Part shown: in pieces, positions 34,787 to 43,462 of the stretch
Layout of the letters: the number at the start of each line of letters is the position of its first letter
Numbering within the stretch: the stretch's first letter is position 1
NCBI GenBank assembly: GCA_964568845.1
Contig: CAZMSC010000001.1
Location: forward strand, 34,843-98,842
Length of the DNA stretch: 64,000 nucleotides
DNA from: DTBU01 sp964568845
Lineage (GTDB): Archaea > Thermoproteota > CALKCG01 > B24
Direction of reading: 5' to 3'
The notes under the pieces: model-generated
Seen by the model: only the letters and a program-made list of their open reading frames with translations
Database searches by the model: none
Told to the model about the DNA's origin: nothing
Made by a program: the position numbers and the translations under genes

Positions 34787-34936
34787 TTGTCTACTTGCTC
34801 CTCTTGTGTAAAGGTTTTGGAGAAGGAGTTTAAATGTAGATTCTGTGGAAGGATCTTCTGTGAAGAGTGCTTCTGTAAGAACATGGCATACGAACGGAGA
34901 CATAAGGCAATTTCTGGAGCTACAAGCGACGTTTAG
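34787..34936 (+). CDS. 49-residue zinc-finger protein
   Basis: Short gene from the TTG at 34787 to TAG at 34936. The peptide has CSSC, CRFCG and CEECFC arranged as a double zinc site (CxxC ... CxxC ... CxxC), like the small AN1/zinc-ribbon proteins of archaea, followed by a basic tail (NMAYERRHKAIS). A TATA-like TTTATTTTTTAAATAG lies at about 34760. It sits between HMG-CoA reductase and aEF-2 on the same strand. Function unknown; it may bind nucleic acid or protein. Confidence 0.6.
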   Translation: MSTCSSCVKVLEKEFKCRFCGRIFCEECFCKNMAYERRHKAISGATSDV

Positions 34937-35068
34937 AAGTTGCGGAAGAAGAGTTAAATATGCTGGTTAAATGAACGATTTACCTATTTTAGCTTTAGCA
35001 TCTCCATAAAATGTAAAGGTTAATAAGATTGAAAGGAGGATACTTTTCCTGCTTAGGGGGGTATGGAA

Positions 35069-37292
35069 ATGCCTAGGTATAAGACGACGGCTGAAATCCT
35101 CAAGATAATTAAGGATAAGGAGCTTATTCGAAAGGCTTAAGGCTTAAGCCTTAGGCCCGAAAGATATAGGTATTATAGCTCACGTAGATCACGGTAAAAC
35201 TACGATGTCTGATAGTCTTTTAGCAGCCTGTGGACTGCTTTCACCATCTGTAGCTGGTCAGGCTTTAGCATTAGACTATATGGAAGAAGAGCAGCAGAGA
35301 CAGATGACTATTAAAGCCGCCAACGTGAGCCTTTACTATGAATATGAAAATAGGCCGTACGTCATAAACCTGATAGATACACCCGGGCACATAGACTTTA
35401 CTGGAAAGGTAACCAGGTCTTTAAGGGCGATAGATGGAGCTGTTGTCGTTGTAGACGCTGTTGAAGGTGTGATGACGCAGACGGAGACTGTGACGAGGCA
35501 GGCTTTAGAGGAGAGGGTTAGACCAATACTATATATCAATAAGATAGATAGGTTGATTAATGAGCTTAAACTCACCCCGCAGAAGATACAGGAAACCATT
35601 ATTAAAATAGTCAAGGATTTTAACGGTTTAATCGAAATGTACGCTGAGCCGGAGTATAGAAATGCTTGGAAGGCTAGCCTTGTAGATAATAGCGTAGCAT
35701 TGGGCTCTGCCAAATACAGGTGGGGCTTTACACTTAAGATCGCTCAGAGAAAAGGCGTGAAGTTTTCCGATGTTGTGACAGCTTATAGGGATGGCACTGT
35801 AGAGGATTTGGCGAAGACCGTTCCACTTCATGAGGCGATATTGGAAATGGTTGTTGAACACCTCCCCCCACCTCACATCGCTCAGAAGTATAGGATACCT
35901 AAGATTTGGCGGGGCGATTTATCTTCTGATGTAGGTAAGGCTATGCTTGAGTGCGATGATGATGGACCTGTTGTCATGTGTGTTTCCAACATAACAGTTG
36001 ACCCGCAGGCGGGTATAGTGGCTACTGGCAGACTTTTCTCAGGAACCATAAACTCCGGCGACAGCGTCTACATGATAGGCGCTAGATCCAGTAGTAGAGT
36101 TCAACAGGTGTGTATATACATGGGGCCTAATAGGGAGATAGTTGGCAGTCTGTCGGCCGGAAACATACCGGCTCTACTGGGTCTTAGCAAGGCTAGGGCT
36201 GGTGAAACGATATCGTCTGTTCAAGACATAGTACCTTTTGAAGCCGTCAAGTATGTAACCGAGCCCGTTGTAACAATAGCCATAGAGCCTAAGTACAGTA
36301 GAGATTTACCTAAACTCGTCGACGTGTTGAATAGACTTACGATAGAGGACCCAAACTATGTAACTAAGATAGACCAAGAAAGCGGCGAGTATCTACTTTC
36401 AGGCATTGGGCAGGTACACCTTGAAATAGCTTTAACGTTGATAGGGAAGACCGGGTTGGAGGTTGTAACATCCCCACCGACAGTCATATACAGGGAGAGC
36501 ATTAGAAGACCGGCAGGCCCATTCATGGGGAAGTCGCCCAATAAACACAACAGGGTCTTCATAAGCGTTGAACCTTTAGACCCCCAAATAGTAGAGCTTA
36601 TAACCTCAGGTCAGCTTAACGATTCCCTAGACCGAAGGACCATAGCCAATATTCTCAGAGAGCATGAGTGGTCTGCTGAAGAAGCTAGAAACGTTTGGAG
36701 CATAGACCCTCACGGATGTATCCTCGTGGATAGAACAAAGGGCATCCAATACCTCAACGAGGTTAAGGACTACATAGTTTCAGGTTTTCTATCAGCTATG
36801 GATGATGGGCCGCTTACGAGAGAGTATGTCAGAGGTGTGAAGGTTAACCTTGAAAACGCCGAGCTACACTCAGACCCAGCTCATAGAGGCCCTGCTCAGA
36901 TAATACCTATGGTTCGTAGGGCGATTTACGCGTGTCTTCTATCTGCAGATCCAATTCTATTAGAGCCTATAATGAAGCTTGTAAGCAAGGCTCCAACTGA
37001 AATGGTCGGCGCATTAACCAAGGTTATTACGTCTAGAAGAGGGCGTGTTCTAACGATAGATCAGAGAGAGTACGTTGTTCAAGTTGAGGGGGAGCTCCCC
37101 GCCGCTGAAACGTTCGACCTGGCAGATGTCATAAGGTCTTCGACATCTGGTAAGGCTTTTTGGAGCCTACCGTTTTCAAGATGGGCTCCAGTACCATCAT
37201 CTATGCTATCTCAGCTCATAAGCGAAATAAGGAAGCGTAAAGGGCTATCTCCAGAACCTCCAAGGGCTGAAGACTTCATGGACAGGGATTAA
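35069..37292 (+). CDS. fusA: Translation elongation factor aEF-2, reading frame interrupted near the 5' end
   Basis: Ribosomal translocase (GTPase). The ATG at 35069 begins MPRYKTTAEILKIIKDKELI, exactly the family N-terminus, but the frame meets TAA at 35138. The rest continues in another frame from GAT at 35163 (DIGIIAHVDHGKTT, then QRQMTIKAANVSL, DTPGHIDFTGKV, NKIDRL) to a normal end at 37292. Starting at the ATG at 35205 would delete the P-loop, so the upstream part must belong to the gene. Relative to known aEF-2 about 31 bases are surplus, occupied by a palindrome between CGAAA repeats. All other G motifs and domains look intact, and the His of SDPAHRGPAQ (diphthamide region) is present. 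Confidence 0.88.
35129..35162 (+). other. Symmetric interrupter: CGAAA, 24-nt palindrome, CGAAA inside aEF-2
   Basis: 34 bases: CGAAA (35129-35133), a near-perfect palindrome (35134-35157) and CGAAA again (35158-35162). The palindrome can fold as 10 bp with one G-U and a UUAA loop. It contains the in-frame TAA (35138) and a second TAA in the downstream frame, so no single plus or minus one slip joins the frames. A classic bulge-helix-bulge splice motif is not evident at either plausible junction. Confidence 0.8.
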
Positions 37293-37336
37293 AACTTCAC
37301 TTTTATTCCAGACTGATCTAAACAGATGGAAACATT

Positions 37337-38437
37337 CTAAGCGAAGTCTGAGTGTTTTCGTAACATATCTACTTCGGTTATATTCTCCTCAATGGCTATT
37401 AGGTAGATGGAGCTTTCCAGGAAGAAGAGGGTTCTAAGCTCAAAGATGGATTCTAGAGGGTTTTTAGGAAGGTAGCTGCTTCTAAGCCCTTTAATCTTAT
37501 ACATTACTCTACCTGGGATTATGATCACTGAGTTGCTGTTTTCCGCCAGGGGACTTTCACCATAGGATGTTATCGAGACGACCCTGGCGCCTTTAGCCTT
37601 AGCCTTTTCAGCCATAAGGGATGGTATGTGGCTACCGGATCCAGATATTATTAGAACCATATCTCTCGGCCCGACGGATACGCTACCCTTATCCTTCCAA
37701 AAGTAGCATTCACGGTCTTCATCCAGCTTACAGCAGTGTCTAAGCCTTGTTACGAAGAAGGAGCCGACTATTCCGGAGAAGCCTTCTCCAACAACTACTG
37801 TTTTACCTGTTAGAGGGTTTAAAGGAGACCTAGGCTTGGGTAAAGAGTGGTATAGGAATTGGAAGTCTCTCTGAGACGGCGTATAGCTTCTTAAACCTTC
37901 AGTCAGCCTTCTAAACCATCCGTATGCATTGCCTTCGATAAACGAGCCTGCGAAGCTCAGTGAGAATAGCATTGTTCTAAGCTCGTAGAGTGTTCCAATA
38001 GGTGTTAATGGCGCGTACTGTACGCCGATCAACTGCCTTATGTAGTAGTCTTCAGCATGGTAGCTTAAAACCTCCTTACCAGGTATCTCTATTACGAGGT
38101 CTGATAGCTCTGCTAGAGGACTTTTGACGTTTGAGGTTAAGGATACTATTCTAGCGTTAGCCTCACGGGCTATTCTAGCCGTTTCAAGCGTGTAGGTTGT
38201 TACACCGCTTCCTGAGAAGGCTACGAGGGTATCTTCACTCTTAAGTATATATGGAATATCGTCGGGCCCGTAGACCTGTTCAAACCCTAGGTTTCTTAGG
38301 AATCTTGTGAAAACCTCAGCGTTACCGCCAGACCTCCCGACTCCAACACATATGACTCTACGGGAGCTTTTTAAAGCCTCTTTAAAGTCTTCCAGTTTAC
38401 TTTCACTTGGAAACTTGAAATTTTCAACGAGCCTCAC
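37337..38437 (-). CDS. Tandem SIS-domain sugar-phosphate isomerase-like protein
   Basis: 366 aa with two SIS domains: the first (about residues 20-170) has ICVGVGRSGGNAEVF and AFSGSGVTTYTLETA; the second (about 210-345) has VVVGEGFSGIVGSF and IISGSGSHIPSLMAEKAKAKGARVVSITS. Single-domain relatives include 6-phospho-3-hexuloisomerase (HxlB). Duplication in one chain suggests an internal dimer. The substrate is not known. It is divergent from the M24 peptidase gene. Confidence 0.82.
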   Translation of the reverse strand: MRLVENFKFPSESKLEDFKEALKSSRRVICVGVGRSGGNAEVFTRFLRNLGFEQVYGPDDIPYILKSEDTLVAFSGSGVTTYTLETARIAREANARIVSLTSNVKSPLAELSDLVIEIPGKEVLSYHAEDYYIRQLIGVQYAPLTPIGTLYELRTMLFSLSFAGSFIEGNAYGWFRRLTEGLRSYTPSQRDFQFLYHSLPKPRSPLNPLTGKTVVVGEGFSGIVGSFFVTRLRHCCKLDEDRECYFWKDKGSVSVGPRDMVLIISGSGSHIPSLMAEKAKAKGARVVSITSYGESPLAENSNSVIIIPGRVMYKIKGLRSSYLPKNPLESIFELRTLFFLESSIYLIAIEENITEVDMLRKHSDFA

Positions 38438-38634
38438 CAGCCTACTGTATGTATATGAGACTTCTTCGCCGGACTCCGTTGCGATTCAAGGTCACCTTCC
38501 GGATACTAATCGACTCATCGATTAGTATAACCTTTTCCTTTTTAAACGGCGTTCTCCACTCCAACTTTCACCCTCCAGTGTGGAATATCTTAAACAGTAA
38601 AGCATTTACCCAGGTTTCAGCTCTTCTATCTATC

Positions 38635-39684
38635 ATGCGTTATGCGGATAGAGTTAAACGTATTAGAGACATCTTAGCCAGTGAAGAAGCGGACCTTTTC
38701 ATGGTAAAAGACCCTAAAAACGTCCTGTATTTAACTGGTTTTGAAGGTGGGAGACTTTTCATAACGCAGGATGATGATCCTCTTCTAATAGTTTCTGCTT
38801 TAAGTTTTGAAGAGGCTGAAGATTCCGCCTATGGCGTTCGGATTCAAAAGGTACCCGTAAGCGAATCTATGAAAGATTTCAGCTTGAAGGTTTTAAACAG
38901 TTTTAAACCCCACATACTACTTTACGACGATTTATCGGTTTCAGACTATTTAAGCTTAGGAAACTCAGGCTTTAAGCTTAAAGACGGCTCGAACCACATT
39001 TCTCATCTTAGAAGGAGGAAGGACGAGAAGGAGGTTGAGTGTATGGTTAAAGCGGCTGAGCTGACTGGAGAACTTATGGAGGTTTTAATTGAGCAAGCTA
39101 AACCTGGGGTTAGGGAAAACGACCTTGCAAGGGAGGCCGATATATTTGTAAGAGCGCGCGGACTTGAGTACGCATTTCCAATAATAGTTGTCTCGGGTTT
39201 TAGATCGTCAAACCCACATGGTAAGCCATCTTTAAAGGCGATTTCGGAAGGCGAGCCTGTGACGATAGATTTAGGGGTGAAATACGGAGGGTACTGCGTA
39301 GACATGACTAGGAGCTTCATAGTCGGTCGGAATCCAGAGTATGAATCTATTCTCGAATATGTAGCCAGTACTCAGGAGAAGGCTTTGAATTACGTGAAGG
39401 CTGGGGTTCAGTGTAGAGACATAGACAAAGTTGCGAGAGACTTCCTCGATAGTAGAGGTTATGGTGAACTCTTCATACACAGCCTTGGCCACGGCGTCGG
39501 TTTAGACATACATGAGACGCCGTCTTTAAACCCGTTCAGCAAAGACGCACTGATGGAGAATGAAGTGGTGACGATAGAACCCGGCATCTACATCAGGAAA
39601 AAGTTTGGGTGTAGAGTTGAGGATACGGTTTTAGTGCTTAAAGATGGATGTAAAATATTGACATACCACGATCGAGATCAATAA
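38635..39684 (+). CDS. M24-family Xaa-Pro dipeptidase/aminopeptidase
   Basis: 349 aa from the ATG at 38635 (MRYADRVKRIRDILA); the longer frame back to 38449 has no family support. The C-terminal pita-bread domain has the dinuclear metal ligands: Asp in TIDLGVKYGGYCVDMTRSF (two Asp), His in IHSLGHGVGLDIHETPSL, Glu in VVTIEPGIYI and Glu in CRVEDTVL. It cleaves dipeptides or N-terminal residues before proline in peptide turnover. Confidence 0.92.
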   Translation: MRYADRVKRIRDILASEEADLFMVKDPKNVLYLTGFEGGRLFITQDDDPLLIVSALSFEEAEDSAYGVRIQKVPVSESMKDFSLKVLNSFKPHILLYDDLSVSDYLSLGNSGFKLKDGSNHISHLRRRKDEKEVECMVKAAELTGELMEVLIEQAKPGVRENDLAREADIFVRARGLEYAFPIIVVSGFRSSNPHGKPSLKAISEGEPVTIDLGVKYGGYCVDMTRSFIVGRNPEYESILEYVASTQEKALNYVKAGVQCRDIDKVARDFLDSRGYGELFIHSLGHGVGLDIHETPSLNPFSKDALMENEVVTIEPGIYIRKKFGCRVEDTVLVLKDGCKILTYHDRDQ

Positions 39685-39769
39685 ACCAGCTACGTCACCT
39701 CTATTCGATAGGTGGAAATAGAATACTTTACATAAATATTCATATAGCCTATAATATTTTGATGATACG

Positions 39770-40351
39770 ATGATGGCGGAAGTGTTTAGAGCATCCATAT
39801 CGCTATTCATAATAATGAGCCCTTTTTCAAGTATACCGATTTTCCTCGCCGTGACGCGGAATGTTAGGAATAAGTTGAAGCCCGCCTCTCAAGCGATCAT
39901 AGTCGCATCCGTAACACTGTTCACTTTTCTATTCCTCGGCCAGGAGATCATGGACATTTTCAATATTAGCCTATCAGCTTTAAAAATCGCCGGAGGCGTC
40001 GTCCTAACCATTTTGGGAATAGAGCTTGTACTTGGTACATCATTTATTAAAGCTGAAGAGGGAGATTACTCACCTGCTATTTCACTTATCGGTACGCCTT
40101 TATTAACCGGACCCGGTGTTATAGTTTCAACCATGATTTTTACTGAGGAGTATGGATATATAGTAACAGTGATTTCGGCGGTAATCTCCCTTACAGCTAG
40201 CTGGCTTATCCTTCTATGTTCTGAGTATATTGATAGGTTTATTGGAGATTTTTGGCGTGAAACTATTTCAAGGATAACAGGCTTCCTATTGGTAGCTATC
40301 GCCGTCGAATTTATTGTATCTGGAGTGAAGCTTACGTTGATAAGTCCCTAA
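39770..40351 (+). CDS. MarC/UPF0056 family membrane protein
   Basis: 193 aa with about six transmembrane helices. Family signatures: SLFIIMSPFSSIPIFLAVT near the N-terminus, ILGIELVLGT, and IGTPLLTGPGVIVSTMIF. The role of MarC proteins is unsettled; earlier links to multiple-antibiotic resistance were not upheld. Starts at the ATG at 39770, with a second ATG right after it. Confidence 0.9.
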   Translation: MMAEVFRASISLFIIMSPFSSIPIFLAVTRNVRNKLKPASQAIIVASVTLFTFLFLGQEIMDIFNISLSALKIAGGVVLTILGIELVLGTSFIKAEEGDYSPAISLIGTPLLTGPGVIVSTMIFTEEYGYIVTVISAVISLTASWLILLCSEYIDRFIGDFWRETISRITGFLLVAIAVEFIVSGVKLTLISP

Positions 40352-40809
40352 ATTAAACTTCATATTTTTAGGTAATGGTAGATTTTAACATGAGCACTAA
40401 ACCATGTAGTCTTTGATAAACATATATAGCCATGAGGATTCATCAGCCTAGGCTTCCCTCGAGCTCATCGGAGTTCTCATCAACTCCTTGAAGAGCTTTT
40501 AAGATAGAGGAGGCCTTTATCCGAAGACACAAATTCACAGTTGTGTTTAGCCGCCTATCTATTTTCAATCCGAGAAGGACGGATTCGCATATCTATCAAA
40601 GACTACGTAACTTAGAACCCTTGGGTTCTAAGTTAGAACCCTATGGTTGACCAGTATCCCTATCTTAGCGGAGTATGCTATGCTTACGCTTCAATTGATG
40701 GAGTTGTAGCTGTCGAGATGGTTGCCGGGCATACTAGCATGGATGGGGTGTACACTTGTAATATGTAGGACAACATTATGTTCCTCAAGGCCTAAACGAA
40801 GACTCTTTT
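40352..40809. other. Gene-free stretch with a strong hairpin and possible gene relics
   Basis: A + frame at about 40509-40650 reads EEAFIRRHKFTVVFSRLSIF and ends shortly after the palindrome at 40609, and another at about 40650-40770 reads PYLSGVCYAYASIDGVVAVE. Both are protein-like but start- and context-less, so they may be remnants of a lost gene. The stretch precedes the VapBC pair. Confidence 0.4.
40609..40634. repeat. Perfect 12-bp hairpin with an extra direct copy
   Basis: AACTTAGAACCC (40609-40620), TT, then GGGTTCTAAGTT (40623-40634): a perfect inverted repeat. The word TTAGAACCCT also appears again directly after, at 40633-40642. Such triplication suggests a recombination or mobile-element end, or an operator upstream of vapB. 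Confidence 0.6.
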
Positions 40810-41040
40810 ATGACATACATTACAGTGTCTACTAAGGTTAAGAGGAGCCTTGTGGAGAAAGCTAAAAAATATGGAGTGAATCTCAGCGAGGTTATGAGGA
40901 GGGCTCTAGAGAAGGAAGTGCGGAAGAGGGAGGTTGAATGGGCCTTATCGGTGATGGAGGAAATCTCACGTAAAGCGAAGCTTGATCGTGAGTCAAAGGA
41001 GCTTATTAGAGAGTACAGAGATAGGGGGAAGAGTTCATGA
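40810..41040 (+). CDS. vapB: VapB-type antitoxin
   Basis: 76 aa with a ribbon-helix-helix N-terminus (ITVSTKVKRSLVEKAKKYGVNLSEVMRRALEKEVRKRE) and a charged C-terminal tail that would wrap the toxin. Its stop overlaps the start of the PIN gene (ATGA), the usual vapBC arrangement. Expected to repress its own promoter and neutralise VapC. Confidence 0.88.
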   Translation: MTYITVSTKVKRSLVEKAKKYGVNLSEVMRRALEKEVRKREVEWALSVMEEISRKAKLDRESKELIREYRDRGKSS

Positions 41041-41324
41041 AAGTAGTCTTAGATGCAAGTGCTGTAGGGAAGTGGTACCTGATTGAAGAGGAATCCGAGG
41101 ATATGAGAAAGCTTAGAGATGAGATTCTTATAGGTGAAGTGGAAGCTCACGTACCAGAACTAATATTCATAGAGCTGGCAAATCTTCTCAGATATGCAAG
41201 AGGTTTAAGCCCTGAAGATGTAGTTGAAGGTGTGAGAGCTGCCACGAGTATTGGATTAATTATGCATAGGTTCGATGAGCTTCTGGAGAAAACCGTCCTT
41301 AAGCTGGACTCACATATTTCTTGA
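41037..41324 (+). CDS. vapC: VapC PIN-domain toxin, C-terminally truncated
   Basis: 95 aa. The N-terminal PIN half is present: VVLDASAVGKWYLIEEE with the first catalytic Asp and HVPELIFIELANLLRYA with the conserved Glu. The second half, which normally reads like YDAxYVALA...TADxxL and supplies further acidic residues, is absent: the frame stops at 41324 after KLDSHIS, and I find no continuation in other frames. It is probably inactive. Full VapC proteins are about 130-140 aa. Confidence 0.8.
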   Translation: MKVVLDASAVGKWYLIEEESEDMRKLRDEILIGEVEAHVPELIFIELANLLRYARGLSPEDVVEGVRAATSIGLIMHRFDELLEKTVLKLDSHIS

Positions 41325-41495
41325 TATGGAAAACCAATCATAGAGATGAAATTAAGATTGTCTTCCTAATGACGACTTGACACGCTTACTCTTAACACTT
41401 CTCCACCCACCATCGATAAACTCCAAAATCACCCCAAACTCATTATTCGTAAATATCCGACCCCTCACTACCCATATTACTTCAGCCTAAAGGCT

Positions 41496-42284
41496 TTAGA
41501 CAACCTTGAATTCTGAACCCGTCTGGATTGAGCAGGAGCAACTTCTATCTAAAGGTATGTTTCTAATTGTTTCTCCAAGTATCCTCATGACCGTTTCCCT
41601 CTTCACAAGAGCTATGTCCGAGACTTCTCTACTCGTTATCCTGTTCTGCATACCAGCAGCCATGTTTGACACTATGCATAGAGAGGCGTAGCATAATCCC
41701 AGCTCTCTTGCTAAAGCTGCTTCAGGGCAACCAGTCATACCTACAACATCCGCCCCTAAAAGCCTGAACATCCTTATTTCAGCAGCCGTTTCAAACCTAG
41801 GACCCTCCGTACAGACGTATGTGGATCTATCCCATACAGTTTCACCCAGCCTACGCGCCGACTCTACCAGAAGACCTCTAAGCTCTTCACAGTATGGTTT
41901 TGTAAAGTCTACGTGAGTAACTGGTTGAACGTCATAAAACGTATAATGTCTACGCTTGGTGAAATCTATCAGATTATTTGGAACCGTAAGATCACCGGAC
42001 TTCATAATAGGATTTATAGCGCCTACAGTATTAACAGCAAGCAACCTTTCAACTCCGAGCTTCTTCAGAGACCATATATTAGCCCTATACTCCACCATAT
42101 GTGGGGGATTTTCATGTTTAACACCATGCCTTAAAACAGCTAAAGTCTCAACACCGCTAATAAAAGCTCTAGAGACAATGACCTTCTTAAAATTAAACGG
42201 CGTTTCAATTTCAATCGTTTCAAAGGGCTGTAAAGCCTTCTCAAAACCAGACCCCAGAATCACGGCATGACGTATATTCCTCAA
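41496..42284 (-). CDS. mtnP: 5'-methylthioadenosine phosphorylase (purine nucleoside phosphorylase family)
   Basis: 262 aa. Cleaves MTA with phosphate to adenine and methylthioribose-1-phosphate. Typical segments: AVLRHGVKHENPPHMVEYRANIWSLKKLG, AVNTVGAINP, YVCTEGPRFETAAEIRMFRLLGADVVGMTGCPEA and CIVSNMAAG. The TTG start at 42284 overlaps the DUF373 stop, making this the last gene of the CdvB-like operon. The association with SAM metabolism is matched by the SAM hydroxide adenosyltransferase on the other side of that operon. Confidence 0.92.
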   Translation of the reverse strand: MRNIRHAVILGSGFEKALQPFETIEIETPFNFKKVIVSRAFISGVETLAVLRHGVKHENPPHMVEYRANIWSLKKLGVERLLAVNTVGAINPIMKSGDLTVPNNLIDFTKRRHYTFYDVQPVTHVDFTKPYCEELRGLLVESARRLGETVWDRSTYVCTEGPRFETAAEIRMFRLLGADVVGMTGCPEAALARELGLCYASLCIVSNMAAGMQNRITSREVSDIALVKRETVMRILGETIRNIPLDRSCSCSIQTGSEFKVV

Positions 42285-43462
42285 GCCTCTTCAGCCCTCC
42301 AAATCTTCATAAACCTATCCCTAGATTTATGAGCTATAAGCGTTGAAGTTACTATGAGAACGGTTGCCAGTATCACCCAGAAGAAGAAGGCTATAGCCGC
42401 TGGGTGGAATATGGATGTTGGAGGAGCTTTTATCAGAGGCACCGAGTTAGCTATCGTCCCAAATATCATAGCTACTGAAACGATGCCTACAATATCTCCT
42501 AGGAATTTTAAGCTCCTGTTTATGTAGTCGTATATCGCCTTACTGATGAGCAGTGTTAAGAAGCCTGCTAGAAAGAAGCCTAAGACACCTTCGATAAAGC
42601 TTGCGACTATTATATTAGAGAAGTTTATGAGGCTTTGAATGTCCGTAAGTTTCTCCACGGGGACGTTTGCAATAACAGAAGAGGAGCCTTGTGAAAAACC
42701 TAACCCACACATTATGAAACATACCACGTATCCGAAAACCCTTATGAGTATGGAGGGCTTCGATGAAACCTCCGAGACTATGTAACCTATGGACTTATCT
42801 ACGCCGAAACCCTTAATGAATAGGGTTAAACCCACAACCATGAGGATCACGGTTAACGTGTAAGGTATGAGCGGGATTTCAGGGTAGAAGAGGGCTAACA
42901 TGTACAAGATTGAAAGCGATAAAACTATTAAACCCGGAATCCCTAGAGTCCACTTAGTATACCTGGGGTCTTGAATAAGCATACTTAAATACCTGGTCAA
43001 TATATACCAGCTGGTTTCAATAGACTCACTATGCTTAACCGCAAACCTTCTAACCGAAATTATCGGAACCTGAGACTGTATTATCGGCGAAATCTCCTGA
43101 TCTGTATATCCATCGGAGACCAATATAGCCGCATCGGCCGGATATACTCTGAGAGTCTCCCTCAGAGATTCAGATATCCGTCTATCCGCTTCAATCCCAC
43201 CATTCTTAAAACCAGTTAAAACGGCCACTTCATAGTCACTAGACTTATCTTTAGATTTCAAACTATCCATTATACGTACGGCTTCAAACATAGCATTTGC
43301 ATCAGCCTCTTCAGGATCATTCATTATAAGCTTTAAAGCAGCTTCAAGAACCTTCTCCTTTCCAACAACTGGAGATTTTACACCCGTTTTAATACCTAAA
43401 TCATCATCTCTATCTATACATAAAACAAGAATTTTCATAGATTTCCTCTCAACTTCCGTCAT
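42281..43462 (-). CDS. DUF373 family membrane protein
   Basis: 393 aa. N-terminal soluble part (about 1-150; ILVLCIDRDDDLGIKTGVKSPVVG, AAILVSDGYTDQEISPIIQS) followed by about six or seven transmembrane helices. DUF373 is an archaeal family of unknown function. The start overlaps the coiled-coil gene's stop (TAATG) and the stop overlaps mtnP, so it is translated in an operon with a CdvB-like protein. A membrane role near cell division is inference. Confidence 0.9.
   Translation of the reverse strand: MTEVERKSMKILVLCIDRDDDLGIKTGVKSPVVGKEKVLEAALKLIMNDPEEADANAMFEAVRIMDSLKSKDKSSDYEVAVLTGFKNGGIEADRRISESLRETLRVYPADAAILVSDGYTDQEISPIIQSQVPIISVRRFAVKHSESIETSWYILTRYLSMLIQDPRYTKWTLGIPGLIVLSLSILYMLALFYPEIPLIPYTLTVILMVVGLTLFIKGFGVDKSIGYIVSEVSSKPSILIRVFGYVVCFIMCGLGFSQGSSSVIANVPVEKLTDIQSLINFSNIIVASFIEGVLGFFLAGFLTLLISKAIYDYINRSLKFLGDIVGIVSVAMIFGTIANSVPLIKAPPTSIFHPAAIAFFFWVILATVLIVTSTLIAHKSRDRFMKIWRAEEA

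Noticed and set aside
35129..35162. Classic archaeal bulge-helix-bulge intron in aEF-2
   Set aside because: At both junctions that would restore the frame, the required 4-bp central helix between 3-nt bulges does not form.
35205..37292. aEF-2 as an ordinary ORF starting at 35205
   Set aside because: It would lack the P-loop needed for GTP binding, while in-frame family sequence lies directly upstream.
38449..39684. M24 peptidase starting at 38449
   Set aside because: The extra 62 residues are low-complexity and overlap the divergent promoter; the conserved N-terminus starts at 38635.
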